The notes: generated by a model from the sequence alone, not told the origin. A DNA stretch of 64,000 nucleotides from Branchiostoma floridae (GCF_000003815.2 NC_049997.1:13142261-13206260); one strand, 5' to 3'; shown: positions 21,167 through 33,900, counted from the stretch's first letter. Translations and numbers: made by a program.

Positions 21167-24100
21167 CTAGAAGAGCATAAAACACGAAATGTCACTTTAA
21201 TACAGCTGTAAACATGAATATTAGTGGATGAAGGAGAATTCTTATTACACAACCAGTAGGTACTGACATTGCTTACGTTTCGATGTCTCTCAGACACCTT
21301 CGTCAGAGCTTCTATTAATAAACTGGAGTTCTAACTGGAGAAATTACTTCATGAATATTACTTCAAGTTTAGACTATGCGCCGCAGACTACGAAGTCTTG
21401 TAAAGACCTTTATCTGGCAACATTACTTCAGGTTGATCACGAAGCATGACGCATTTTTGCTAGTGTAATAGTTGGGTTCAAGCGCCACTAAATGACCAGT
21501 CCAGACCCTGTAGCCTAGCACTTTTTGGTTGGGCCCGTCAGCTAGCCGGCGGTGCGCCCTGGTTCGAATCCCAGGGGCCAGGGAATCGAACCAAGGCCTT
21601 GGTGGTGAGAGAGCTAAGCACCTACCACTAGACCCAGAGTCGAGTAGAACATACTACCCTAGCTACAGAGGTTAGGCTTTTATTTTTACCTTTTGTATAG
21701 TTTTTAACGGGATTTCTATTTTGTACTGTTTTGTTAATGTCTCGCTGCCGATACAAACTCCTAAAAGAACGTTAAAAAATGACAGAGCCTAACCTCTTCT
21801 TGGAGAGTAAGTAGACCTCTAGTCACCTATATCAGGACCGTGGGATTCGAATCTGCGTCAAAGCTACATGTACATACAGAAGAACGTACCTTGGCCTCCC
21901 TGATGCCCTTGTCCATCATCTGATACAGACTGTCCCCTCCTCCCATCTGCTTGATGTCCATCCAGCATCCATAGCCTCGCTCCTGCAGGCGATCGTGCAG
22001 CAGCAGTACCTGGTCCTGGTGGTCCCACTGGTATGACAGGAAAACCGCGTTCTCCTGATAAAACAAAAAGTTACAGGAAAAAAAATACCTGTCAGATTTG
22101 AAACACGTTTTGTACTATGTATAGGCCCAGTAGCAGTCATGTACAAACAAAATACTTCATCAGTATATTTTTCACGCATATTTTCTTCCTCCTTTTCGTG
22201 TTATTCTTCTTTACATCTCTTTCAAAAAGCTGCTATTACGCGTCATTACTAATAAACATGTACAACTGTATGCAGCATTTCAGTTACATACTACATGCTA
22301 GGCGTGCTTTTGGCGACACCTCATGGGAGAGGTTTGTTTATATGGTTACGATCACTCTGAATATGTTCTACCGATTGCATGAATGTAACCCCCATAAAAA
22401 GGATTTTTTTACACGTTGATAACTCAAAAAGGTGTATATGATGGATCTTTTGATATTTGATATGTGGGAAGGTGTTATCAAAACAAAGGAAAGTGTGAAT
22501 TTGGGGGCCCCCTTGCGGATTTGAAAGGTACTGCTGTTGAACTTCCGGTTTTGATATGTTCTGGATAATACGCCATGGCAGCTAGCTCTTGTGCTCTATA
22601 TAGACAAGAAGTGATATAGACTTGGGTACCCTAACAGCTTACTTTGAGGGAGTAATTCTACAAGGGGCATTCTTTCGAAGACTTTGAAAGAGGATGAGTA
22701 CATTTTTTAACACCTTTCTTGTTAACCATTTATGTGATGGCCCCACAGTCGTATCTAACTTCGGACGCTCTTGTTTTCTTATTTTCAATCAAATAATTTC
22801 GGCTTGCATGTTTGTGCATTACTTGGGCAATGAGTTTTTAACCTAAGCACAGGGAATAACAACAAAATAACACCAAACCTTCACGGTTATCTCTTCCGAT
22901 CGGACGATTGGTTGAACCCGCGCGGTCGGTGTGGGTCGTTTGCGAACTGACGAACCATCGTTCTCATCCTTTAGAGAAGCGCCAGGCTTTAAAAAATGAT
23001 AAAACAGATATCAAAACAATCAGCTGCTTTGACTATAGGAAAATTGGAGAGAAAAGGATGTCATAACAACTTTGACCTAACTCTAAAAAGCATATGCCAC
23101 GCTGACAAGACTTGTAAATTTTTGTGTCTTACCTTTTCTGGTTTTAAGGCAGATGCCAGCTCGTATAGACCCAGCTCCTCCAAGGTTCCCCCAAGACTGT
23201 CCATCGTGACCTCTGACCCTTTCTTCTCCTTCCACGTCATCAGCATCTGGTACATCTGGTCGTCCGGATGCTCCTCCTGAAAATCATAAAAAGGCAATCA
23301 GTAATTTCACCTTCTAAGGTGGTAAGCTTCACCTGGCAGGACACACAAAAACTGCAGTGCAGAAACACAATGTCACAGATAGCACCCAAAACAACACTTC
23401 ACACATTTGGTAACGTAGTAAAAGGAACACAAAGTTTCTCCGTGTAATTTTAATAGATTATCAATGATGGAAAGCTATCCTTTTTCATAATTGTTCATCT
23501 TGTAATATTTGCATACCATAATGTTGCAAAATTTGTAATACCCCGGTACCTGTATTTGATCGATGACGTCATCGCTTAGTCCCAAAAGACGGGCCGTTGG
23601 TTTGATCTGTAGTCGGTCCACGGTCAAAGCCAAGCGGCAGAAGGCTCTCTTTAGATCCTCTTCTAAACACACAAAAATTCATTTCATATTTCATATTCCT
23701 TCATTGTTTTCAACATTACTTTTCTCGCATAATCTAATAATCAATGGACGCTAATGTTTCTCTAGGATACTTTAGCGAATAACTATAGAGAGAAACAAAA
23801 AAGCATTACGTACCTTTCTCAGCTTCATCTTTGAGGAAGGCCAAGATGTCATCACTTCCTTTCTCACAGACGTCTGCGGGAGGGTATTTTAGGGGGTTAC
23901 CAGCAACCACTAGCCGTTTCAGACGGCTTAGATGGGAGAGGGAACTGGGGATCTTACTGATACGGTTATTCCTTATGTCAACGACCATGAGCTTAGGCAG
24001 ACTGCAGAGAACCTCTGGGAAGGTTTTGAACTTGTTTTCGTAGAGGTAGACGTCTCGAAGCCGTTTCAGCTTGTCCATTGTTGGAGGAAGGGCGCTGAGT

Positions 24101-25008
24101 TTGTTGTTGGACAACGCCAGATATCGCAGCTGCTCGAGGTCTCCAATCTCCTCTGGAACGCTTCTGAAACGAAACTCGCCTTCTTGTCCTGCAAACAGTT
24201 GCTCAAGAGACCTCAGCTTCAGTACCGGTCTCGGAAACTCCTCAAATTGACAGGAGATGATGGTGAGAGATTTTAGCCTGATGAGGTTTTTGATCTCATC
24301 AGGCAGAAATCTGATCGGGTTGGGGCCCACCACCAACACTTCGAGGTTCGACAAGGAGCAGACCCCTAGCGGAAGCTCTCGGAACTGATTGCCGTCAATG
24401 TACAGTTCCGTCAAATTCTTCAGCCTTTCTACTCCTTCTGGCAAGGTTGACAGTTTGTTGTTACTGACAACGACGGTCTCAAGATGTTGGAGAGAACAAA
24501 CACCAGATGAAAGTTCGGTTAACTTGTTACCACCAACGTAGAGTTTGGTCAGGTTTTGTAGTTGCTCAAATCCAGCGGGCAGTTCTGAAAGTTCATTGTT
24601 GCTCGCTACCAACATCTTGAGATTTCGTAGAGAGCAAATGCTTGCTGGAAGCGTCACGAGTTGGTTGTCGTTGATGTATAGCCATCCAAGCTTTTTCAGC
24701 TCGCCTACCTCGCTTGGTAGCTCGGTAAGAGTGTTAGTTTGGAGGTACAGTTCTTCTAAGTTCTGCAGAGAAGCTATTTTCTGAGGCAAACTTGTAAGCT
24801 TGTTGTCGTCTGCATCCAAACGGTAGAGTTTCTGTAGACGGCCGATGGATTCGTGGATGGTGGTCAGCTTGTTTTTGGACAGGTCTAGATATTCCAAGTC
24901 AGTGATGTCGAACACTTGTTCCGGAATGGACGTCAGACGTTTGTTAGTGAAGTCAAGGTAAAGTCGACCGTTGAAATTTTTGGGTCGTAGGTTCAGACTT
25001 GCCGCCAT
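20888..25008 (-). CDS. LRR-death-TIR protein (complete gene)
   Basis: Six exons: 23814-25008, 23550-23662, 23133-23276, 22879-22986, 21890-22054, 20888-21166; total 2004 bp, 667 residues, all phases consistent. Domains: 16 leucine-rich repeats (about 1-398), death domain (about 399-484), linker (485-520), TIR (about 521-655), short acidic tail. No signal peptide or membrane segment, so it is probably a cytosolic sensor/adaptor. By family knowledge, death and TIR domains make homotypic contacts (as in MyD88) and some TIRs cleave NAD. The order LRR-death-TIR is not that of Toll receptors or MyD88. Head-to-tail with the LRR-death-kinase paralogue 3.2 kb downstream, with homologous exon structure in the shared half. 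Confidence 0.9.
21167..21889. other. TIR-gene intron with SINE-like tRNA heads
   Basis: The only recognisable content is the convergent pair of tRNA-like segments described separately at 21534-21634. Confidence 0.55.
21534..21634. repeat. Two convergent tRNA-like (SINE) heads
   Basis: Plus strand: a B-box GGTTCGAATCC at 21561-21571 preceded by an A-box-like GTCAGCTAGCCGG. Minus strand: TAGTGGTAGG (A box) near 21621-21630 and GGTTCGATTCC (B box) at 21582-21592, with CTCTCACC between, resembling tRNA-Glu. The B boxes are 10 bp apart and face each other. No complete cloverleaf with acceptor stem is evident, so these are called SINE-derived, not tRNA genes. Confidence 0.65.
21890..22054 (-). CDS. 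LRR-TIR gene exon 5: first half of TIR
   Basis: TATCAG|GAG acceptor, AAG|GTACG donor, 55 codons, phase 0-0. Encodes ENAVFLSYQWDHQDQV (box-1-like beta A), then GYGCWMDIKQMGGGDSLYQM, matching the W-M-D-I...GGD...M-x-x-G-I pattern of TIR_2-type domains. Confidence 0.92.
22055..22878. other. TIR-gene intron with old interspersed repeat
   Basis: The stretch at about 22418-22560 (TAACTCAAAAAGG...GGCCCCCTTGCGG...GGTACTGC) resembles the start of the repeat at 58500-58640. No coding signal. Confidence 0.45.
22879..22986 (-). CDS. LRR-TIR gene exon 4: linker
   Basis: 36 codons in phase 0-0 between TTTAAAG|CCT and AAG|GTTTGG. Charged, Ser/Pro/Arg-containing linker (PGASLKDENDGSS ... VQPIVRSEEITVK) joining the death and TIR domains. 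No domain recognised. The exon is inferred from splice sites and open phase. Confidence 0.72.
23133..23276 (-). CDS. LRR-TIR gene exon 3: second half of death domain
   Basis: TTTCAG|GAG acceptor, AAG|GTAAGA donor, 48 codons. Encodes EEHPDDQMYQMLMTWKEKKG then TLEELGLYELASALKPEK, the classical C-terminal half of a death domain including the conserved Trp. Confidence 0.92.
23550..23662 (-). CDS. LRR-TIR gene exon 2: first half of death domain
   Basis: Acceptor GTTTAG|AA, donor CAG|GTACCG, phase 1 in, phase 0 out. Encodes EEDLKRAFCRLAL then RLLGLSDDVIDQIQ, the LGLS-x-x-x-I death-domain signature. Confidence 0.92.
23814..25008 (-). CDS. LRR-TIR gene exon 1: whole LRR domain
   Basis: Start ATG at 25006-25008 in CCAAGATGGCG context. 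The frame is open 37 codons further upstream, but the paralogue begins at the same MAA-LNLRPK, so this start is chosen. Contains 16 LRRs of 23 residues (for example LEYLDLSKNKLTTI) and the cap PLKYPPADVCEKGSDDILAF. Leaves in phase 1 at GAGAAAG|GTACGT, the same junction as in the kinase paralogue. Exactly two repeats longer than the paralogue. Confidence 0.95.
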
Positions 25009-28000
25009 CTTGGATATCCTGTGAATGAAGGTGAATAGTATACACAATGTTACTGTTAGGTCTTGTAAGTGACTTATGCATACCTCGTTTGAACTGGCTC
25101 TTATGGTTGCATGAAACACACCTATAAAGTGCTCATCGTTTCATAATAGGGATTGACAAAAATATTTGAATGTAGCTATAGATCAGAGATTTCTGCCCCC
25201 AGTTGTAGAGACTCCCTACAAATAAACTGCGCCGGAATGTAGGACTGAAGCCACCACGTAGCAAAACAAACCGACATAAGATGTCCTTCATACCACGAAC
25301 TCTGGCCCACAAAGCTCTCTGTTTGTCTAACTGCTGATGTTGAAAGATTTTAAGATCTTATATTCAACAAAGCTTTATATATTGAATTATTGAAATGCTA
25401 TCACGAGTGTTGTAAGAATCAATTCAATTCAGACCCTACGAGGACTGCAAATGCAAAGTAAATAAAGTTTGATTTGAGACCAAATACAGCACATGTAACC
25501 AATACATTGCGCTATAAACGAAATATATGCCAATCTATAAAAAGATATTATATATCTCAAAATTTCGCGGACAAAGCAAAATGTCTAAGAAGAAGAAATA
25601 TCAGCTCTTCTTAAGATAACAATACATGGCCTGTAACCTTTTGAATAATTTCTTTGCCTGCTTAACGGCATGCAGTCATCGTATAGTGTAATGTGTTTTC
25701 ATTCTATTGGTTCCTTTTTATCTATCATTTATTATCCATACTTATTTCTTTTGTTTAATTTATATACATTGTAATATTAAAAGTTAGTAAAGGGAGGCCT
25801 TCTCATAAGCAGAAGCTTTTGACCTCCCTTGCACTGTTATGTTCTTTTATGATTCATTTTCATGTATTCATTGTTTCCTTCTAAGTGCGAAACAAATACT
25901 AGTAATCAAATGTACTTATAACAAGGACTATGGTAAAGAACTGTGCATTGTGCACATGGGTGAACGAAGTGATCGATAATTAGTAGCGCACGATGATTGG
26001 TGCCCCTACGTTACTTAACTAAGTTGACAGGTGTCAACGGTTGCATTGACATTTGTGACGCGGTATTACATGGCTAATCTTTACGATGAAAGACCAATGA
26101 AATACAATTACTTCTTAACGATCGCAATGCTTTTGGAACGTGCATGTAATACATCTATACGGCTTCGCAACGTCACAGAAGGAGGAAGTAACAGAGCGCC
26201 CCCTATCGGATTTCCAAAGACAACGCCCCAACAGTTCCACCGCAATCGACCAAAAATTTAATACATACCTTGAGGTCGTTGTGGCCGTTGTAGTTCATTT
26301 AACGAACGTGTAGTAGATACAATGTCTTAAGTTAGCTCCTTTCAACTTAATCATGCATTAAGTTCACGTTTTGCTGATAAATGTTCTGAACGTAATGCGA
26401 CCACCTGTTGGATTGCACTTGCCACGAACAAACAAGAAACGGTATATAGTAGGCATAGCTGTACTAGGTTTCGGCTCGGAATTACTGTTACTGTCCTTTT
26501 CATGAAATAAGCCGACAGAAATGTGAAGAAAAAAAGACATAATCTAGACATACGCTCCAAACTACCAACAAATGCTATGAATAGGCACCGTTAGCATACG
26601 GTGACTGAGTTATCCTTCAGGCAATTTGAGACAAAAGGGCCAAGTAAAATGCAAATGGCGGACCCTGAATGTACGTCAGAAATTGGACAGGAAAAGGCGT
26701 GGTCACATGCTGATCATTGACAAACATGATCAATCGTGTTACGGTTTTGGTGTTGTTTTCAAACACTCTAACAGAAACGACCGTCTACGTCAATCTACAA
26801 CAACATTTCCCGCCACAAGACGTCAAAATATTGTAGGACGACTGTCCCAAGAAGGTCAACTTGTTGTCGTGAACCCATCGTAGGAAGAATGCAGTCAGAA
26901 TGGGGTACATTCTAGTATTGGTAAAACACATTTTCGAACCTGTATGTATTGTGTGAATATAACAACTTACCTGGACTGCGAGTGCCACCTCTTGTTGCCT
27001 TTCTTGCTAAAATCTGTGTCAGGCGGACGAAAACCTACACTTAAACAGTCTGAAACACAGCACCTCTTTACGTTTTGGTGTGGGGGCGTGTTTAGACCCT
27101 TTGTTTACCTTTTAGCTCACCAGGTTAGGACGACAGGTAACCGAGACAGGTGACCCTGGTAACGCCCTTTGTGAAGATCGGTGCGTGCGAGAGTGAATAG
27201 GACTTCATCAATGCATTGCGAGGCTGGCTCTTGTGTTAAAAGTCGTGTACTACTACTGTAGTGTATGTGTGTGTGTGTGTGCATGTCTATGTGTGTGTGC
27301 GCGTGCATATGTCTATGCATGTTTATATGTGTGATTGCGTTCTATATTATGATCAAAACTGACAAGGACATGTTCCTGTTAAAACTTTGTCCGTTTTTGA
27401 AGCGTACTCCAAAGTATATGATTGTTTATTTGTATTACGCTTCCTAGCGCCCTCGTTCAGATTTACATACTCTGTCATACATGCCCGAAATATACCATCT
27501 ACAAAGCCAAATAGTCAAACCTCCACAGGTGATTATCACTACATAAGTACCCTTTGGCAATTGCAGTCACTTTTCCGTGTATCCTAGAGTATTTCCCTAC
27601 TGTCTAATGCATTTTAAAAGAGTCCTGTCTATAATGACAAATTTGACAGTATCTGCTTGGAGCTCCGGAAATCTGTAAAAAAATCTACATACTAAACGAA
27701 GAAGGATGAAGCAAAACACTGCAACAATCTTGTCAATATTGAAAAGCATCCGCTAATCTTTATTCTACAGGACTTACGCAATAATGCAGCATTTTCAAAA
27801 CACAGGCACATGAGCATATGACACCTGTTGGACACAGGTGAACAAAAGTTTCTTAAAGATCCTTGGTGGAATGTGAACCATTATAAGTGTGTACAATGAT
27901 TTCAAGTACATTAATTGCCATTGCTTTGTGTACTTAGTAAGTGAAAATAGTTGGTCAGAGTGGGTAAGATTTCTACACTGCACTTATACAGTACAAAGAC

Positions 28001-30542
28001 ATTCACAGCCACGGGATACATTAACTCAGAAGATGGTCAATGCAGTGGCGACATCTAGCAGATCCAGAATGAACTGCAGCATGACAAGGACTTTCCAACA
28101 ACAGAACAGAATAGCAAAGCAAGCCTCTACTAAAATGATCTATAAAGACTTTCACATCATACATCAACAAATATCAATGCAGAAGTATGTCATAATTACA
28201 ACTAAATTGAAGTAATAGCAAAAGTAACAGCATAATCACTAAAACTTCTTAACAAGAACAGAATGCTGCTGTCGAAAAGAAGTGATACTAATATGGTAAT
28301 CAATGGGACATGACCTCACTACCTTTAAACTATGACCTAAATACAACTTGACCTTTATACTTACTGACCTGGTCCCAATAACCTTTCCACCTTTTTCCTG
28401 AATCCATTCAGAGACAAGGTAATAGTCCCAACAAAAATTGATAAGCACAAAACTATAATAATAAAGACAATCTATATAGCGTATATTTGTGTAGTACCAC
28501 TTTTGACAAGTCTTCTTGGTTGTATGTCATAGACATAGATCATATTCTACACATCTTTAGGTATTAAAATATACAATTGATTTCAAAAACACACCAATAA
28601 CTTGTACTCGCTGTTGGTTGATCGGAAAAGGGTAGCTTATATGCCATATTTTATCTACATGTATTGTCAGTATTTGGCGTGCCCAGAGACCTTGAAACTT
28701 AAAAAAAAAAAAAACAAGTACACTTCCATTATGTGACAACTTTCCGCTGTGCAAAAAAAATATGATGCCATAACTTGTACTTCAACAGAAAATCACTCTT
28801 CATTACTTTTCTCTGCAAAGAGAAAATCTTTCAGGCTTTACCCTACTAACATATACATTATAGTGACAATGCTCTGCTTATGCATGTATATATAAGTGCT
28901 GTCTGACACACACAGACCTTATATTTGAACCAAGTAATCAAAGTCAAAGGTTACAGTTTTCTGACCTATGACCTTAACAACCACTCTAATCTTCACAGAG
29001 CTTGCCATTATGCCAGATACTCTCATATTTATACATCAAATCAGCACAGCCTTTGTACAAGTACTCCTACAAAATAGAGTCTTCTCAAGTGCACATACAA
29101 TGTGCATTCCTTTTTATCAGTACAGAAATGCTTTTCTGTCTGCAAATTTTCTGTTAGGTTCAAAATTTCCAGCATAACAGAATATGAAAATCAGCTTCAA
29201 TGAAAAGATTAATCAAGGGTGAAATACAACATTCTACTTTGTTACTTTTAGATATGTGTTCGACAACGTAAGGTATGCAAATATACGGTTTTAGTCAAAC
29301 CTGTTCTAGTGACCACCTGGCCATTGCAGCCAAATTTGATCTACATTTGTATGCATTAAGAATCATAAAATATACAAAAGGCATAGTCAAGCAAATACTA
29401 TCCCACTCAAACCAGGAACAGTTACTTCAGCTATTGAGAAAAATCTACCGACAACGTCCGCTAACGTCTTCAAACGAAGGTTACTTTGAGAAGTGATGGC
29501 TTAAAATCACAGAAGCTACAAGAGAGTGGTTACAACATAATGCAGCAAGTATTGTAGTTTTCCACATTTTCATTATGTTGGAATTAATATATATATATTA
29601 AAGGCCAACAGTTTTGGTCCTCAATGTAAAAATTTGAAGATTTAAGTACTTTTGAGTGTATATGTGTGAAAACTAGGTTTGTGTCAGGCTACACTAGTGC
29701 CTTGCAATGGCATAATAGTGCACATGTTATAGACTGGCACTAATTCTGCATACGAATGAAGCATTTGTTAAATTCTACTGGCTTCAACACTGCTTCTTGA
29801 CAGTATTTCCTTATCATGGTCCTCTGTTTTTTTTTGGTCAAAAAATTAGTTTATAAAACAACACCGTTCAAAAGCTACAAAACTTGCATGCTAGCCTCAC
29901 ACACAAAATTTCTGGTCATAACACATAGAAAATACAACCAACTTAATTTCAACCTCTCAAAAAGAGCCTATATATCACATGGCTGAATATAGTAAGTTTG
30001 GTCTTACTGTGTCCTGTGTCCTTTCAACAAAAAATTTCCCTAACAAATTTACTGTACAAAGTAGCATACAAATTTTCTTTTTCACACATTACAATGCTAC
30101 ATGTATTATTAGGTACACGTGAGAGGATATTATCTAGTTTAGGTGGGGCAGAATGTTTATCATACATGTATTAGTAAGAAATCTGTGAAAAATATATAAA
30201 TGCAAGTGGTCTGCTTCACAAGAAGAACATAGTGGTAGTGAGGACATGTGATCATGTGATGATCACATGTCCAGAGGATGATTGTCACATGATCAGCTCA
30301 TGTTAGTGTCATGAGAACCTACTGGTCTAGGTGAAGGTTTTAATCTATTGCAAACAAAAAAGAACAACAACAAAAAAAGTGCTGGAATGGTTCTTTTGTT
30401 ACAAAATCATGAGTGATAATAATAATAATTGGTAAACTTAAGTATCGTGGCCGCAATGCGGGATTATTAGTGATATGAATGTGGCTTTACAAAGTACATT
30501 TACAGACTTTTCATTTCAACACGTTTGCAAGGGTGAAACTTG
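25009..30542. other. Intergenic DNA between LRR-TIR and tubby genes
   Basis: No supported gene. Contains a hairpin-forming GGGAGGCC...GACCTCCC near 25792-25830 that may be a retroelement 3' end, a TG-rich tract at about 27255-27335, and AT-rich sequence that may include tubby 3' UTR at its right end (TTTATT near 27758 is one possible minus-strand AATAAA). Confidence 0.45.
27255..27335. repeat. TG-rich simple repeat
   Basis: TGTGTGTG/TGCATGTCTATG low-complexity tract; reading frames over it are artefacts. Confidence 0.8.
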
Positions 30543-30747
30543 TACAATCAAACCTGTACAAGTGACCACCTCTGTATAAGGACCACACGGACGGACCACA
30601 CGGACATTGTGGCCCCTTTCTAGAGGTCCCTTCGACTGACATTATTTTTCTCATCGACTAAAGAATCCGGTCAATAGTGGTCACCTGTCTAAGGTGACCA
30701 TTTTTGTCAAGTTTCTTGAGTGGTCACTTTAGACAAGTTTGACTGTA
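30543..30747. mobile_element. MITE family D beside the tubby stop codon
   Basis: Left end TACAATCAAACCTGTACAAG, right end CTTTAGACAAGTTTGACTGTA, inverted repeats of each other with a few mismatches; GTGACCACC/GGTCACTT continue inward. ~205 bp, non-coding. A related left end (AGTCAAACCTGTTCTAGTGACCACC) occurs near 29293. It lies 79 bp beyond the tubby stop, so it is probably transcribed in the 3' UTR. Confidence 0.8.
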
Positions 30748-30825
30748 CTTGTGAGTATTCTGCCCCCCTCCCCCTTTTTTCTCTCCTATCAAATCTATTG
30801 CTCTGGGCAGACGGTACATGTTGCA

Positions 30826-30959
30826 TTATTCACAGGCAAGCTTTCCGTCGAAACTGCTGAGAGCGACAGAGAAGGCTTGGACGGCACAGAGAGGGTAGTT
30901 GTAGTCGCAGGTGAAGACGTCTTCGGCCACGCGACCAAACTGCATCACAATGTACTCCG
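30826..30959 (-). CDS. TUB: Tubby last exon: FGRVAEDVF to stop
   Basis: AACAG|CG acceptor. Encodes [20 protein letters not shown] and [11 protein letters not shown] at 30826-30828. This is the invariant C-terminal helix and end of the tubby barrel. Confidence 0.97.
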
Positions 30960-33900
30960 CTGTTGGTGAGAGATTCACACAAACATTACATTAAAGACAT
31001 TATTCAGTATTCAGATTAAGTCAGGGGTCTAGCCAGCGTCCGTTTTTCCGTCAATTGACGGAACTTTCCTGCGTCTGACGGAAACATTTTAAAACCAATC
31101 CGTCAACCTTGACGGACAAAAATCCTTGGTGGAAGCTACAGGCGGCTTGGGGACGCCGTCCACGGCCGTAAAAGCCACACACTGTTTGTTTTGCTATTGT
31201 TATGATTGTTGACAATGTGTGTCGGCGCCCTTTCGCATACCATAATCTCATTAAAACCCGTTTTTCAAGGTCTCAGTTCAGTCCTTCTAATTAATTTTCG
31301 CGGTTTTTGCGATGATTGTAATTGGCTGACGGAAAAAAATTTCGAGCTGGCTAAAGCCCTGGATTAAGTACTATAATAATATATTTGTTCAAACCAGATT
31401 GTTGATATGAAGGTCATCAACAAATTTTATAATAAATGTACAAAAAATTTGACTGTGTGAGAGCTCTCATATAAATGTCTTTTGATCTATAATCAAATTA
31501 AACAAAGGGGGAGTCTACTTACGATCATTGTCGTGGACAATCTGGAAATTCTTGACAGACGCCTGTGTGACACGGCCATGGAAGTTTAGCACATACGACT
31601 GGGTGTCTGTGGGCAGGAGAGAAATAACAATCAGTAAAAAGTGTGACTCTCACTGTCTATTTTACATTTACCCTAGAACACTGTACTCATGAAAATTTGT
31701 CAAAACTTTTACATGTGTAAAGGAGACTCTAAATGTTCTGGCCAGCAATATTTAGTACATACATGTACATAGATCTTTAAAATTCGACACTTTAGATGTA
31801 TGAGATGTGGAAAAGGCCATACTGGACCGTACCATCATTCCACACGGGGGTCTTGTTGTGTAGTTCCAGAATGCTGTCCATGTTTCTGTGCTGCCATCTA
31901 CTCAGCAGACTTTCACTGTCCTGTAGGTGTTAAAAAAAGTTAATATAGCAGGAAAACAAAAAATTAAAGCAAAATGTTATTTCTACTGAATTTCATCGAC
32001 ATAAGCTTGAGCAAGTTGAAAGGAATGGCATTCATCCTTTAAGTTTGGATGGTAACATGAAACCATCGGCCCCGTGGTATGAGAAAGCTTTAGGTGTTAG
32101 TTTCAATGCAGTAGGCTTACGTTTCTTGGTTTGATGGCGACTCTTTCGTGGTCCAGTGTCATTCCCGGAATAATGACCGTCATTTTCCTGGGTCCCTTGA
32201 AACCCAACACGTTAGTTTCCTGTTAAAAGAAGAAAACATACAAGATAAATTTCATGCACATACCACATTACTACAGTATAATTCTGTTTGAAAATATTAA
32301 CTTTCCATGGAAAAGAGAACTCTATCAAAACTTGTGAACAAAATAGTAGTAAGGTTTTATTTCTCTATAGTTTTTAAGAAAAATTTAACTCTAAGTACAA
32401 AAATGAATACCTAAATAAAACAGTCATTTGCTTTTAAACAGAACCTCAGAGCTTAAAAGATGGACGGATGGTAAGACGAACAAAACGAGTGATAAACAGG
32501 AGATGGATTGAAGGAGAGATATACAGTAGGAAAGATGGACAGAAGGAGAGACTTACGTAACAGATAGCTGCAATTTCTTGCCTGACGTTGGACCCGTCTG
32601 TCATGACCCCTGATTTCAGCGGGTTGGCCCCGTTATCGTAAACCGTAAACTTGGTGCCTAACATGTTCGACCTGGGACAGAAACCAGGGAGGCTCAGTGC
32701 ATGCTGGGACTTTTCTAACTCTAAACCCTTGTGACTAAGAACACTGCTGGAGGAGGTCTTGGTGCTGGAAAGGGGGAGGGGGGCGGGCAAACTGTTGCTT
32801 GCCAGGATAAGATTATATAGAAGAGTGGAGAAAAGAGGAGGATAGCCTTGTAGCGTCACCAACTTTCATACCACTTCCTCAACAACCAATAGGGACAAAG
32901 CTAGCTGTGATTGACAAATCAGTTAGACAACACCTTGATCCAATGTTTTTTGCCATAATAACATTTATTTAGTTTTGAGCATTGGAATTTACGAAAATTG
33001 TTCATATAAATTTTGCTTTTTCTCCCTCACAGCTTGCTAATGTCTATATTTGCAATTGAGGACTGTGATATTCAGTGCCTGAGAAAAGAAAGGGAAGAAC
33101 AGGCATGAAACTATGAATACAAGGACAGCCTTTAGAGGGACCTGCAGCCACTAATTCCACCAGTCCTGCAAATACAATTATTTTGTGACTTTTTCCAAAT
33201 GGACAAAAAACTGCCTGTGATTGACGTCAGATTTTACAAAACTTGACTTTTGTTTTATCAAGTTACAAGGTTTGAATTCTAACTGACATTTCATTTTAGC
33301 TTTATAATTCGTACAATTTGTATCTTAGACAATCAGTTGAAACTTGACATCTGATTGGTTAACAGAGCTGTCAATCACAGCCAGAAGCTGCCCTGATTGG
33401 TTGTTAGTCACATGCTTGACTCTTACATAGCAAACAGCAGCTAGTTCTTCTCGCATGTTGGAGGCATCCGGCATCGCCATGTTGGAATCCGGTGACACGC
33501 CACGGCTAAATATGGTGAACTTAGTGCCAAGCATATTGGATCTAGAACAAAGCAACGTTTCAATGTTAAATTTCAAAAAGGAACAACTTGCAGGACATCT
33601 CACTGCACTGGAAGGAAATAATCAACATCTGAGTAAGAATAATCATCATTTTTTTTACTGACAAAAGCAATCATTGCTAAACAACAACATAACAACAAAA
33701 TCATTTACACACAAAAGAATTATGTAAATCTGTTGTTTTTCTTATGAGTGAAATGTGGTACAGTAGAATTTAACCATTTTTAAAGTATAAGTAGTTAGTT
33801 ATCATTAAAAAACAACAATTACTGTGATCTATGAAATCATACTATTAGTCAAGTAACATTGTGACAGCCCTTAAAATGCAGAACAGTGCCTTTTTCTTCT

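Noticed and set aside
21578-21634. tRNA-Glu gene on the minus strand
   Set aside because: Resembles tRNA-Glu in its A box, anticodon-arm side and B box, but lacks a matching acceptor stem and abuts a second, opposed tRNA-like head; SINE-derived is more likely.
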